A stretch of 32,861 bases of DNA from an uncultured Bacteroidia bacterium (GTDB taxonomy: Bacteria > Bacteroidota > Bacteroidia > Bacteroidales > UBA932): NCBI GenBank assembly GCA_902796555.1, contig CADBPR010000004.1, positions 1 through 32,861 of the forward strand, read 5' to 3'. How positions within the stretch are numbered: position 1 is the stretch's first letter; each line of letters begins with the position of its first letter. A program made the position numbers and the translations under genes. Of the stretch, positions 14,906-22,889 are shown piece by piece. The notes below the pieces were generated by a model that did not search any database, was not told where the DNA came from, and worked only from the letters and a program-made list of their open reading frames with translations.

Positions 14906-17049
14906 TATCTGTAGTTTACAAGTGCACGCTGCGTCTCGGTAAGCTCGGCAGGGTCATAGACCAGTTCGAACTCGTCGATTTTCAGCACGCTGCCCAGACC
15001 ACCGGTGAAATAGTCACCGTAGCGGCTGGCCGCGCAGGCGATTTCGATATAGGTAGGAATCTTGGTGTTGTCCCGGTATTCAATCGGAATCACGAATTCG
15101 ACATAACCGTTGTCGCTGTTGCTGGAATACAGACTGCCGCTGGCGATGATGCTCGGGTCGTCGTCGGGGAGGAAGGTCTTCGTGCTGGTGTTCACCAGGT
15201 ACTGGGAACTCCAGTCGGTCAGCCAGATTCGGATGGAACAGTTGTCCATCGTCCCCTTGAGGTCTTTGTACGGGTCTTTCACCTTGTCAATCGCCTTCGG
15301 GGCATACTTGTAGTAGCCGCGCAGGGCAATCGGACGGCCGGTGAAAGGCACGCCCCAGTTCAGCTTGGCGCCCAGTCCGGACACTGCGTTAAACTGGCCC
15401 AGGTAGATATTGCCGGCCGCGAACTGGCCCAGCGCCGTGGAACTCTCCAGCCGGGCGGCCTTGCCGCGGACTACATCGCTTTCTTCCGGGGTGGTCGGGA
15501 CGACGCCCAGTCCGGCGGTGCCGGGGTTGGCGGAATCCCATACCTTGTACGCGGAGGATTCATTCGGCATCCAGGCGTTTCCGTCCTGGTACCAGGCATC
15601 GAAGCTCATGTTGTGTACCGTAGGCGCGGACTCGGTGGTGAAATGAATCTCCTTGGTCTCCTTGTCCTTGGCGGACACGGCCCGGAAGACATATTCCGTT
15701 GCGGGATCAAGGCTGTACAGTTCGGCGCTGAAACGCCGTGCGCTGTCGTCAAAGGTAATGTCACCGGCAAAATCGGTCCATTCCGTGTCGGAGGCCTTCC
15801 GGTACTGGAAGTTCAGTCCTTCCGGACGGGTGGCGACGAACCACTTGGCCGTCAGAATCGCAAAGCGGGCCCAGCACACGGCGGTGAGCGCTTCGGCGTC
15901 AACCGGAGAGATAATGCTGATATTCAGCACTTTCTGGTCGGCGTGGTCCTTGGCGTCTATCAGGGTGGTTGTGAAGCTGTAGGTGCCGATTTCCAGTTTG
16001 TTCAGCAGGCCGTTGAACTCCAGGGAGGCGTCGGTGCTGCCGAAAGGAACGGCGGCAGTGCTGATGCCGGCGGCGGTCAAGGCATCCACCGAAGCGGCGT
16101 CCACCAGCTCAGTGGCCGTCGGCAGGCCGACCGCGGTCAGACCGGCGTCCGCATGGCTCAGAACCAGGCTCTTGATGCCTTTGGCGGCATTGAAATACAG
16201 GTGCATCGGGGTCGTATTGCCCATCGGGACGCTGATTTCATTCGTCAGCTCGAAATCGGCCGCGGTCTGCGGGAGACCGTTGTTGTCGAAGTCGAGGACC
16301 AGGGGATAGGTGCTCTCCTGCATCTCGTCGTCCACGATAACCTTCACATAGAGGCCGCCGGTGGCTTCCTGGGCCTCTTCCAGTTGGAAGACCAGGTGGT
16401 AGTGCTGACGCGCTTCCACACCGGAAATCGTGCCGCGGGCGCTCCACTGGACCCCGTCGGTATTGGTCATCTGGAGGTTCCAGCGCAGGGTGCCGGTCGC
16501 GGCGAAATAGGCCGTCTTGTCCAGGTTGTCGTGCGTAGCGCTCTTGCTGAAAATCAGCGCGTTGAGGTTGTCATTGGCAATGGATACGCTGTATTCCGGG
16601 AAATACAGGTCCGTGTCTTCGGCAAAGCCGACTGTGACCATCGTATTGGCGAGGGTACAGGTGATGTTCGCCACGTTGGTCTGGTCGGGTTTGATCTGAA
16701 TATCGCAGCTGCCTTCGTATACGGGAGCGTCCCAGGCGGCATCCTGCAGGGTGCCGCTGGCGGCTTTGATGGTGTAGCTGCCGGTCGCCAGCTTGAGCGG
16801 CTCGGCCTGGAGCGTACGATGGTCGCTGACCACCGTCACTTCGCCTGTCTTCCGGGAGGTCACCGTCAGCGAGAAGGCCGGGTCCTCCGCCGGTTCGTCA
16901 CCGGCTTTGACCACCAGCTCGCTGGAGGTGTCTGCCCCGAGGTTGACAGACAGATAGCCATACCCGTCCATGACGGTTTCCCGCAGGGAGCAGGAGACCG
17001 CCAGTCCCAGCGGAATGGCCATCAGTATGTATGATGTGATTTTCCGCAT
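14905..17049 (-). CDS. DUF4493-PCMD lipoprotein
   Basis: This 714-residue protein has a lipobox ending in Cys20 (GLAVSC) followed by SLRE. It contains a DUF4493 region (about 30-245: GYLSVNLG, SYTIKAASG, ANITCTLANTMVTV), which resembles fimbrillin-like N-terminal domains. A beta-rich module (268-382, with GIKSLVLSHADAG and IDAKDHADQKVLNISII) follows, then a fibronectin-III-like unit (385-472). The PCMD domain (478-699) has WDSANPGTAGLGVVPT, GQFAAGNIYLGQF and CSIRIWLTDW. A 15-residue tail ending VNYR extends past the PCMD domain and is absent from the paralog at 12546. The gene follows the 431-residue DUF4493 gene by 3 nt and shares a base with the barrel gene. Surface exposure and glycan binding are inferences. 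Confidence 0.9.
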   Translation of the reverse strand: MRKITSYILMAIPLGLAVSCSLRETVMDGYGYLSVNLGADTSSELVVKAGDEPAEDPAFSLTVTSRKTGEVTVVSDHRTLQAEPLKLATGSYTIKAASGTLQDAAWDAPVYEGSCDIQIKPDQTNVANITCTLANTMVTVGFAEDTDLYFPEYSVSIANDNLNALIFSKSATHDNLDKTAYFAATGTLRWNLQMTNTDGVQWSARGTISGVEARQHYHLVFQLEEAQEATGGLYVKVIVDDEMQESTYPLVLDFDNNGLPQTAADFELTNEISVPMGNTTPMHLYFNAAKGIKSLVLSHADAGLTAVGLPTATELVDAASVDALTAAGISTAAVPFGSTDASLEFNGLLNKLEIGTYSFTTTLIDAKDHADQKVLNISIISPVDAEALTAVCWARFAILTAKWFVATRPEGLNFQYRKASDTEWTDFAGDITFDDSARRFSAELYSLDPATEYVFRAVSAKDKETKEIHFTTESAPTVHNMSFDAWYQDGNAWMPNESSAYKVWDSANPGTAGLGVVPTTPEESDVVRGKAARLESSTALGQFAAGNIYLGQFNAVSGLGAKLNWGVPFTGRPIALRGYYKYAPKAIDKVKDPYKDLKGTMDNCSIRIWLTDWSSQYLVNTSTKTFLPDDDPSIIASGSLYSSNSDNGYVEFVIPIEYRDNTKIPTYIEIACAASRYGDYFTGGLGSVLKIDEFELVYDPAELTETQRALVNYR

Positions 17050-17052
17050 GGT

Positions 17053-18348
17053 TTATTCGCTGACAAAGGTAAGTTTCTTTTCGAGGGACTGGCCCTTTTC
17101 GTCGGAGAGCATCAGGGTGAAGTAATGCTCGGTGCCGGGGTCTGCCGGATACATGGCAATCATCGGAATCAGGCTGGACAGGGAGAAGAGCACTTCCGTC
17201 TGGCCCTTCAGGTCGTCACCCAGCGGCAGTCCGAGGCCCATGTCGGCGAGGGCGTCAATCATGTCCTGGTCGTCGATGAGGTCCATCACAAAAGGATTGC
17301 CGGCGGCATAAGCATAGCTGTCGTCGCCCTTGAGGGCGGCAATCGTCTCGGAGAGGGAGACCGATTCGACCGCTACCTTGAAGGTCTTGATTTTTTCCGG
17401 AGCGCTAATCTGGATGTTGACGTCCATCTGGTCCTGAATCGTCGTGGGCGCAAAGGTCGGGTTGGCCTCCCAGGTCATGGTCGGAGCCGTGGAAGGGGCC
17501 GGGTCATCGCTGACAACGGGATCGTCGCTGATGACGGGGTCGTCGCTGCTGTCGTCGCCGCCATCCACCGGAACCTCATCCCAGCCTGGAATGTCGACCT
17601 GCTGGTCCTTCTCGTTCACGGAATTGTCAATCGTGATTTCCACACCGCCGTTTTCACCGCCCAGCTGGCCGGTGACGCGGGCGTCCAGGTTGATGATATG
17701 GTGGTCCTTGGCGGCCACGTCGGAAATCACCATCTGGGCATGGGTCTCGCTGTTGTCAATGGCGCGGTAGCCGTCCACTTTGACCAGCAGGGGAGCGACG
17801 GTGAAATAGCCGGGCTTGTTGGCGTCGACGGCTTCCTTGTCCCAGATCAGGGTCCGGTTCTCGGCATCCGCAGCCGTCCAGGAGGAGGCATTGGTGATGC
17901 TGACCGTATAGGCCGACAGCTCGTTCTTGAAATTGTCGCTGAGCTGGAAGGTGACCATCATATTGGTCAGCGAGCAGGTCAGGCTGACGGGCGTCAGTTC
18001 GCCGGTCCTGATGGTGAAGTTGGCGGAGCCGGTGTAAATCGGCTGGTCGAAAGCGGCTTCCGCGGTGCGCGGAGAAGAAGCGGTGATGGTATAGTCACCG
18101 CTGCCCAGGTCCAGTACCTGCGGCATGTCGGCATAGCGCTCGAATATCTTTTCATACCCGTCGGTCCGGGTGATGACAATCTTGAAATTGTTGACGACGT
18201 CGTCCGCTTTGGTCATGTACTGGCCTTCGGAAGCGACTTGGAGGGACAGGCTGCCCGCACCCGCGGAGCCTTTGCTGATTTCCCTCATATTGCAACCCGC
18301 CAGAGCCAGGCAGGCTGTCAGCATGGAAAATATAATGGTACGTTTCAT
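17053..18348 (-). CDS. DUF4493 lipoprotein with acidic linker and C-terminal beta module
   Basis: This 431-residue predicted lipoprotein has its lipid cysteine at Cys19 (ALAGC), followed by NMRE. DUF4493 spans about 30-240, with the family rhythm: SLSLQV, DLGSGDYTITASS, FDQPIYTGSANFTI, SLTCSLTNMMVTF. An acidic linker (about 258-287) contains three copies of a six-residue unit (DDPVIS, DDPVVS, DDPAPS). A final module (288-431) starts PTMTWEANP and contains APEKIKTFKVAVES; it matches the modules of its neighbours and both halves of the lipoprotein at 24956. It has no PCMD domain. It lies 5 nt after the 742-residue gene and 3 nt before the 714-residue gene. Function is unknown; a structural part of the same surface complex is likely. 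Confidence 0.85.
   Translation of the reverse strand: MKRTIIFSMLTACLALAGCNMREISKGSAGAGSLSLQVASEGQYMTKADDVVNNFKIVITRTDGYEKIFERYADMPQVLDLGSGDYTITASSPRTAEAAFDQPIYTGSANFTIRTGELTPVSLTCSLTNMMVTFQLSDNFKNELSAYTVSITNASSWTAADAENRTLIWDKEAVDANKPGYFTVAPLLVKVDGYRAIDNSETHAQMVISDVAAKDHHIINLDARVTGQLGGENGGVEITIDNSVNEKDQQVDIPGWDEVPVDGGDDSSDDPVISDDPVVSDDPAPSTAPTMTWEANPTFAPTTIQDQMDVNIQISAPEKIKTFKVAVESVSLSETIAALKGDDSYAYAAGNPFVMDLIDDQDMIDALADMGLGLPLGDDLKGQTEVLFSLSSLIPMIAMYPADPGTEHYFTLMLSDEKGQSLEKKLTFVSE
17491..17544. repeat. Three tandem 18-bp units encoding an acidic linker
   Basis: Three 18-bp units in frame within the DUF4493 gene at 17053 encode DDPAPS, DDPVVS and DDPVIS (listed from the right end of the protein segment leftwards). 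The second and third units differ at few positions, so the linker could vary in length by slippage or unequal exchange. Confidence 0.75.
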
Positions 18349-18353
18349 TTCCG

Positions 18354-20582
18354 TTATTCGTATTTGAGTTCAATGTTGTCGACATACAGGATGTTGCCGG
18401 CGTGAATCTTATGGCTTCCGCTGAGGGTCTGGATGGTGACGCTGCGGTGACCGTTGTCCGAGCTGTCGTAGGACGAGCGGATGTCAATCCGCAGGCTGGC
18501 GGCTTTGGCTTTGGTCTGGGAATAGGTCAACGGCACGGTAAGCGCTGTCCAGGCATTGACCGAAGCGGACTGGCTGTTCTGCAGGCCGGAGCCGATTTCG
18601 TTTCCGGCCGCATCGTATACCTTGACGGAAACATAGTACGGTTTGCCGTTGCTGTCGAATTTGTGCATCATGGCGAGGGCCGACGGACGGCTTGTAAAGG
18701 CGTGTCCTTCAGCCGTTTTGGCCCAGCTGCCTTCGTTTTTGTCATTGGCCGTTCCCAGGAAAATCTCGCCGTAATAGTAGTCTCCATAGACGATTTCGCT
18801 GGCCGCATCGCCGATGGCCGTCGTGGCGATGATGACGCTGTGCCCGTCGTAGGCATTGCTGGTCGTCAGGCTGACGGTCGGGATGGACTTGTAGTCCTGG
18901 TAAGCGGTCGCGCAAGAGGAATTCAGGGTGACGGGGCTGTTGACGGCCCACCAGCGGTCGGTCTTGTAAAGCTGCCACCAGGGAATGTCCCAGTCGGACC
19001 ACAAAACGACATCGGTCGTGAAGGTCTGCTCGGTGTATTCTTCAAATCCGCTGTTGCCGACCTGGGCCGGCGTCTCGGTGGTGAGCAGGGAAGGGGTGCT
19101 GACATTGTTGCTGTCGTCGTTGAACAGCGTGCGCAGCCGGTATTGCGTACCGGCGGTCAGACCCGTCAAATCGTTGAACGTCACTTTGTTACCTTCGATG
19201 GCCTTGGCGGTGACGCTCTGCCAGGAGGACCCGTCGACGCTGTACTGCAGTTTGACGTTGGCTCCGGCAGCGAGGGCCTTGACATTGGTCAGCGTGGCCA
19301 CGGGGGCGACCATCTTCCAGCCCCAGATGTCATAGTCCGCTACGGCTACGGTCGCCTGGACAGGGGTGCCGACCAGGTTGAAGACCGCGCTGCTCTGCTT
19401 GCCGTATTTGTCGGCCGCCGTGATGGTGAAGCTGGCGATGACCGGATTCTCCGGGTCCAAGGCCGCGTTCAGGCTCAGTGCCTTCACGACGGAGCAGAAG
19501 TCGATGCAGCCGTAGGTGGCGTCGTTGATGGCCACCCAGGTGATGCCGGCGTTGGTGAATTTCGCGATGTCATTCGTGCCGGCCGCCATGATGTCGAAAC
19601 TGGCGGGCAAGCCGAGGGTGGAAGTCAGATAATCGCTGACAATGTCCAGTTTCACGCTTTTCAGGCCGCCGTTCGCATGGAAACTCACGAGGGCGTCATT
19701 AACGCTGTTGCCCGGGCCGATGACCACGGGGTAGTCGTAGCTGTCCGCTACGGTCTCGCGGTGCGAGAAGACCGGCGGGTCGGAAGGCAGGGCGGAAGCC
19801 GGAATGGTCACGCTCTCCTGGAATTCTTCCACCTCGCGGTCTACGGTAATGTTCACGAGCAGGTCGCCGTACCGTTCGCCGGTTTCAATCTGGAAAGTGA
19901 CGAAATCATTGGGGTCGTAGGCCACCGGTTCGGTCTTGAAATAACCGATACCGCCGGCGTCGGCTCCGCGGTCGGCATAGACTTCCAGGTAGAGTTCACC
20001 GCCGGGCATGTAGCCGGCGCGGGTCTCGTCTTTGCTGAAATTTACTTGTTTGCCGGTGTAGCGGTTGTGACGGACCACCGCGCGATAATCTGCATAAGAG
20101 GTGCGCAGGTTCTCTCCGTAGGAAACGGCGACCTTGACGTTGGCCAGCTTTGCCGTGGCTGCCACGCGGTCCGGTTCTCCGCCGTTTTCAACATAACCGT
20201 GTACGGTAAATGACTGGTCTGCCAGGAAATATGCCTTGCCGAACCCGGCGCCCAACGTGTCTCCGTGGTGCGCGACCAGGCGGTACGTTCCGGCATTGAG
20301 CCGTATGGTCTCGCCTTTGGCTTCGGCATAGTTCTTTCGGTAGAGCCTGATGTTCGAGGCATTGTAGATTTCCACCTCGAAGTCGTCAACCGGAGGAAGC
20401 TCCGCCTCCTCCAGCATGCCTGGTGCCTTGGTACTTGCGATTGTGTTCCGTGCATCCCGTGACAGGTCTATCCGGATACTGCCGGTCCCGGCGGTATCCG
20501 GGGCACTGTTCAGTTCCCGGGCACATCCCACAAGCACAAGCACTCCGGTAAGGACCAGAGCCAAGCTTGTTGCGTTCTTCAT
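18354..20582 (-). CDS. DUF4493 lipoprotein with divergent PCMD-like C-terminal domain
   Basis: This 742-residue predicted lipoprotein has Cys20 (LVLVGC) followed by ARE. DUF4493 covers about 30-250 (GSIRIDLSRD, LNAGTYRLVAHHG). A beta module (268-405, GGLKSVKLDIVS and TITAADKYGK) and a fibronectin-III-like unit (408-502) follow. The last part (507-742) looks like a distant PCMD jelly roll: GNSGFEEY, YGEIFLGTANDKNEG, HAFTSRPSALAMMHKF and a terminal YVDNIELKYE, in the positions of the same elements in the neighbours. It is first of the five envelope genes, 18 nt after the acyl ligase. The ATG at 20582 is the start; the frame opens two codons earlier only with TTG. A near match to the -7 box (ATTATTTG) stands just before it. 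Confidence 0.82.
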   Translation of the reverse strand: MKNATSLALVLTGVLVLVGCARELNSAPDTAGTGSIRIDLSRDARNTIASTKAPGMLEEAELPPVDDFEVEIYNASNIRLYRKNYAEAKGETIRLNAGTYRLVAHHGDTLGAGFGKAYFLADQSFTVHGYVENGGEPDRVAATAKLANVKVAVSYGENLRTSYADYRAVVRHNRYTGKQVNFSKDETRAGYMPGGELYLEVYADRGADAGGIGYFKTEPVAYDPNDFVTFQIETGERYGDLLVNITVDREVEEFQESVTIPASALPSDPPVFSHRETVADSYDYPVVIGPGNSVNDALVSFHANGGLKSVKLDIVSDYLTSTLGLPASFDIMAAGTNDIAKFTNAGITWVAINDATYGCIDFCSVVKALSLNAALDPENPVIASFTITAADKYGKQSSAVFNLVGTPVQATVAVADYDIWGWKMVAPVATLTNVKALAAGANVKLQYSVDGSSWQSVTAKAIEGNKVTFNDLTGLTAGTQYRLRTLFNDDSNNVSTPSLLTTETPAQVGNSGFEEYTEQTFTTDVVLWSDWDIPWWQLYKTDRWWAVNSPVTLNSSCATAYQDYKSIPTVSLTTSNAYDGHSVIIATTAIGDAASEIVYGDYYYGEIFLGTANDKNEGSWAKTAEGHAFTSRPSALAMMHKFDSNGKPYYVSVKVYDAAGNEIGSGLQNSQSASVNAWTALTVPLTYSQTKAKAASLRIDIRSSYDSSDNGHRSVTIQTLSGSHKIHAGNILYVDNIELKYE

Positions 20583-20600
20583 AGCCAAATAATAATATTA

Positions 20601-22298
20601 TTAATCTTTCTTTTTCGTATCATCACCATGCGCATCCTTATATTTGAAGCGCCGGATTTTCTGGGTCGCCGTCTTCTCGAACGGCTCTTTCATCACTTCC
20701 ACGTCGTTGACCTTGGACTGCTTGCTGACATGTTTGTTGACAAAGTCCAGCACGGCTTTCCGATTGGACTCGAGCTTCTCGAAGAACTTGTCTTCGCCCT
20801 CCTGGTTCCAGTCGAGCACATTGTCGTCGAATTTCACCAGGGCAATCAGTTTCCCGTCCCGCTCGATAATCAGGGACTCGTTGACACCTTCGATGTCATT
20901 GATGACCATCTCGATTTCCTCCGGGTAGATGTTCTCGCCCGAAGGTCCGAGAATCGTATTGTTCAGCCGGCCCTTGATGTAATAGTAGCCGTCATCGTCC
21001 CGGCAGGCGACGTCGTTGGTGTGGAACCAGCCCTCATCGTCCAGGACGGTCTTGGTGCGGGCCGGGTCCTTGTAGTACCCGATCATCACATTGTCGCCGC
21101 GGCAGACGATTTCGCCCTCTCCCGTTTCGGGATTGAGCCCGTCCAGGCGGATTTCCACGCCCCAGGACGGCACGCCGATGGAACCGATTTTCTTTTTCTT
21201 CTTGTTGACCATCAGGTTGCAGACCAGGGGCGCCGTTTCCGTCAGGCCGTATCCCACGGCGTACGGGAAATGGCAGTCCCGCAGGAAGGTCTCCACCGTC
21301 GTGTCCAGCTTGGCGCCGCCCACGCCGAAGAAGCGCAGCTTGCCGCCGAAGGTCTTCCGGAGCTTCTGCCCGACAAAGAAATGCAGCAGCCAGGGCATGT
21401 GCTTGTCCATCCAGCTCAGCACGCGGCTTTTGCGGATGGTGGGGAAGACATTGTTCTTGATGACTTTCTCAATGACCAGAGGTACGGCCAGCATAATCGT
21501 CGGCCGGATTTTGCGCATGGCCGGAATCAGCACGGCCGGGGCCGCCGGTTTCTGGAGATAGTACACGCAGGCGCCCACGAAGAAGGAGTACACGGAAGAA
21601 ACCCCCATTTCGTAGGTGTGGGCGATGGGCAGGATGGACAGGAAACGGTCTTTTTTGTAACAGGGCTGGGCCTTGAACGATGCCACCAGGTTGTGGCAGA
21701 TGTTGCGGTGGCTCAGCATGACACCTTTGGCGTTGCCTGTCGTGCCCGAGGTATAGATGATGGTCGCGAGGTCGTCCGGCTGCGGCTCTTTTGCCCAGCC
21801 GTCGCAACGGAAGTCGTCCTCGTTCTTCTTGATGAACTCGAAGGTCTCGATATCAATCACGAGGGTCATTTTGTCATAACATTCCCGGCTGAGCTTCGGC
21901 ATCATGCGCTGGGAAATGAAAATGACCTTGGTTTCGGAATGGTTGAGGATGTTGGTCACCTCGTTTTCGGAGCTGTCCGGCAGGATGGGTACGGCCACGC
22001 GGCCGAAGGCCATCGTGCTGAACAGGGCAACCAGGTAGTTGGGCATGTTCTGGGAGAGAATGGCCACTTTGTCTCCGGCGCCGATGCCGAAGCGGGACAT
22101 CCGGGTGGACAGGCGGTCGGCGTTCTCCTTGAACTGCCGGTAGGTATAGGACTGGCCGCCGTCGACATAGCAGGTCGCCAGACGGTCCGTATAGTGGGTG
22201 GCGGAATACTCCATGACCCGCAGGAGGGTCGTGCAGTAATTCTCACGGTTCTTTTCTTTGTTCTTGTAAGGACTCTTGAATTTCTTCTCTTTACTCAT
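20601..22298 (-). CDS. AMP-dependent acyl-CoA/acyl ligase (long-chain fatty acid ligase type)
   Basis: This 565-residue member of the ANL superfamily activates a carboxylic acid, probably a fatty acid, with ATP. The P-loop signature TSGTTGNAKGVMLSHRN is at 183-199, GYGLTETAP at 349-357, and the C-terminal catalytic lysine is likely Lys547 in KTATQKIRR. The usual WxxTGD reads FHTND (425-429), so a conserved glycine is Asn428. The internal KKKKK run (366-370) and Lys-rich tail are unusual. The frame opens 61 codons earlier, but those codons lie in the acyltransferase gene; the ATG at 22298, one nt after that gene's stop, gives a normal length. The acyltransferase pair suggests lipid synthesis or remodelling. 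The acceptor (CoA or ACP) cannot be read. Confidence 0.9.
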   Translation of the reverse strand: MSKEKKFKSPYKNKEKNRENYCTTLLRVMEYSATHYTDRLATCYVDGGQSYTYRQFKENADRLSTRMSRFGIGAGDKVAILSQNMPNYLVALFSTMAFGRVAVPILPDSSENEVTNILNHSETKVIFISQRMMPKLSRECYDKMTLVIDIETFEFIKKNEDDFRCDGWAKEPQPDDLATIIYTSGTTGNAKGVMLSHRNICHNLVASFKAQPCYKKDRFLSILPIAHTYEMGVSSVYSFFVGACVYYLQKPAAPAVLIPAMRKIRPTIMLAVPLVIEKVIKNNVFPTIRKSRVLSWMDKHMPWLLHFFVGQKLRKTFGGKLRFFGVGGAKLDTTVETFLRDCHFPYAVGYGLTETAPLVCNLMVNKKKKKIGSIGVPSWGVEIRLDGLNPETGEGEIVCRGDNVMIGYYKDPARTKTVLDDEGWFHTNDVACRDDDGYYYIKGRLNNTILGPSGENIYPEEIEMVINDIEGVNESLIIERDGKLIALVKFDDNVLDWNQEGEDKFFEKLESNRKAVLDFVNKHVSKQSKVNDVEVMKEPFEKTATQKIRRFKYKDAHGDDTKKKD

Positions 22299-22299
22299 G

Positions 22300-22887
22300 T
22301 CAGTGCGTAATATAACCGTCTTTGTGCTTGCCGACCAGCCCCAGGGTCTCATAGTGAGCCTGGATGCGGTCCATGTCGGCGCGGGGATTGTCGGACAGCT
22401 CGAATTTTTCGCCGACGGTGATGACCTTCCGGCCCCAGTCATAATACCCGATATAGACATCGGAGCCGGTTTCGCGAGCAATCATGTGGAACCCGGTCTT
22501 CCACTTCTTGACGGGCTTGCGGGTTCCTTCCGGGGCGATGGCCAGGTGGAACTCGTCACATTCCCGCATGGCTTCGATGATGCTGCGCACCGTCGCGGCC
22601 GGGCTCTTCCGGTCTACCGGCACCGCTCCGCAGGCGCGGAGAATCGGGCCGATGGGCCAGACGAAAAATTCTTTTTTAATCATGATATGGGCCACCTTTC
22701 CCCATTGGCTGTAAAAAAGGTAGCAGATGAGAAAATCCCAGATAGAGGTATGGGGCACCCCGAGGACGATTGCCTTTTTGCTGGGCATCGGTCCGCTGGC
22801 GCTTTTCCAGCCGAGCTTTTTGAGGGCCCAGCCGCAAAAACGTGCCCAACGCGGGCTGCAGGTGCTCTTGATTTTTGTTTTGGTCAT
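22300..22887 (-). CDS. PlsC-family 1-acyl-glycerol-phosphate-type acyltransferase
   Basis: This 195-residue acyltransferase shows the HX4D motif HTSIWD (46-51) and PEGTR (119-123) of the PlsC/LPLAT superfamily, which uses acyl-ACP or acyl-CoA to acylate lysophospholipids or related substrates at the inner membrane. It also has KKEFFVWPIGPILRACGAVPVDR between them, with the aromatic and GxxPVDR features of block II-III. It is shorter than E. coli PlsC and resembles the small Bacteroidota homologs. It lies 2 nt after parE and 1 nt before the acyl ligase, so the ligase and acyltransferase are probably co-produced. The exact substrate is unknown. Confidence 0.9.
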   Translation of the reverse strand: MTKTKIKSTCSPRWARFCGWALKKLGWKSASGPMPSKKAIVLGVPHTSIWDFLICYLFYSQWGKVAHIMIKKEFFVWPIGPILRACGAVPVDRKSPAATVRSIIEAMRECDEFHLAIAPEGTRKPVKKWKTGFHMIARETGSDVYIGYYDWGRKVITVGEKFELSDNPRADMDRIQAHYETLGLVGKHKDGYITH

Positions 22888-22889
22888 GG

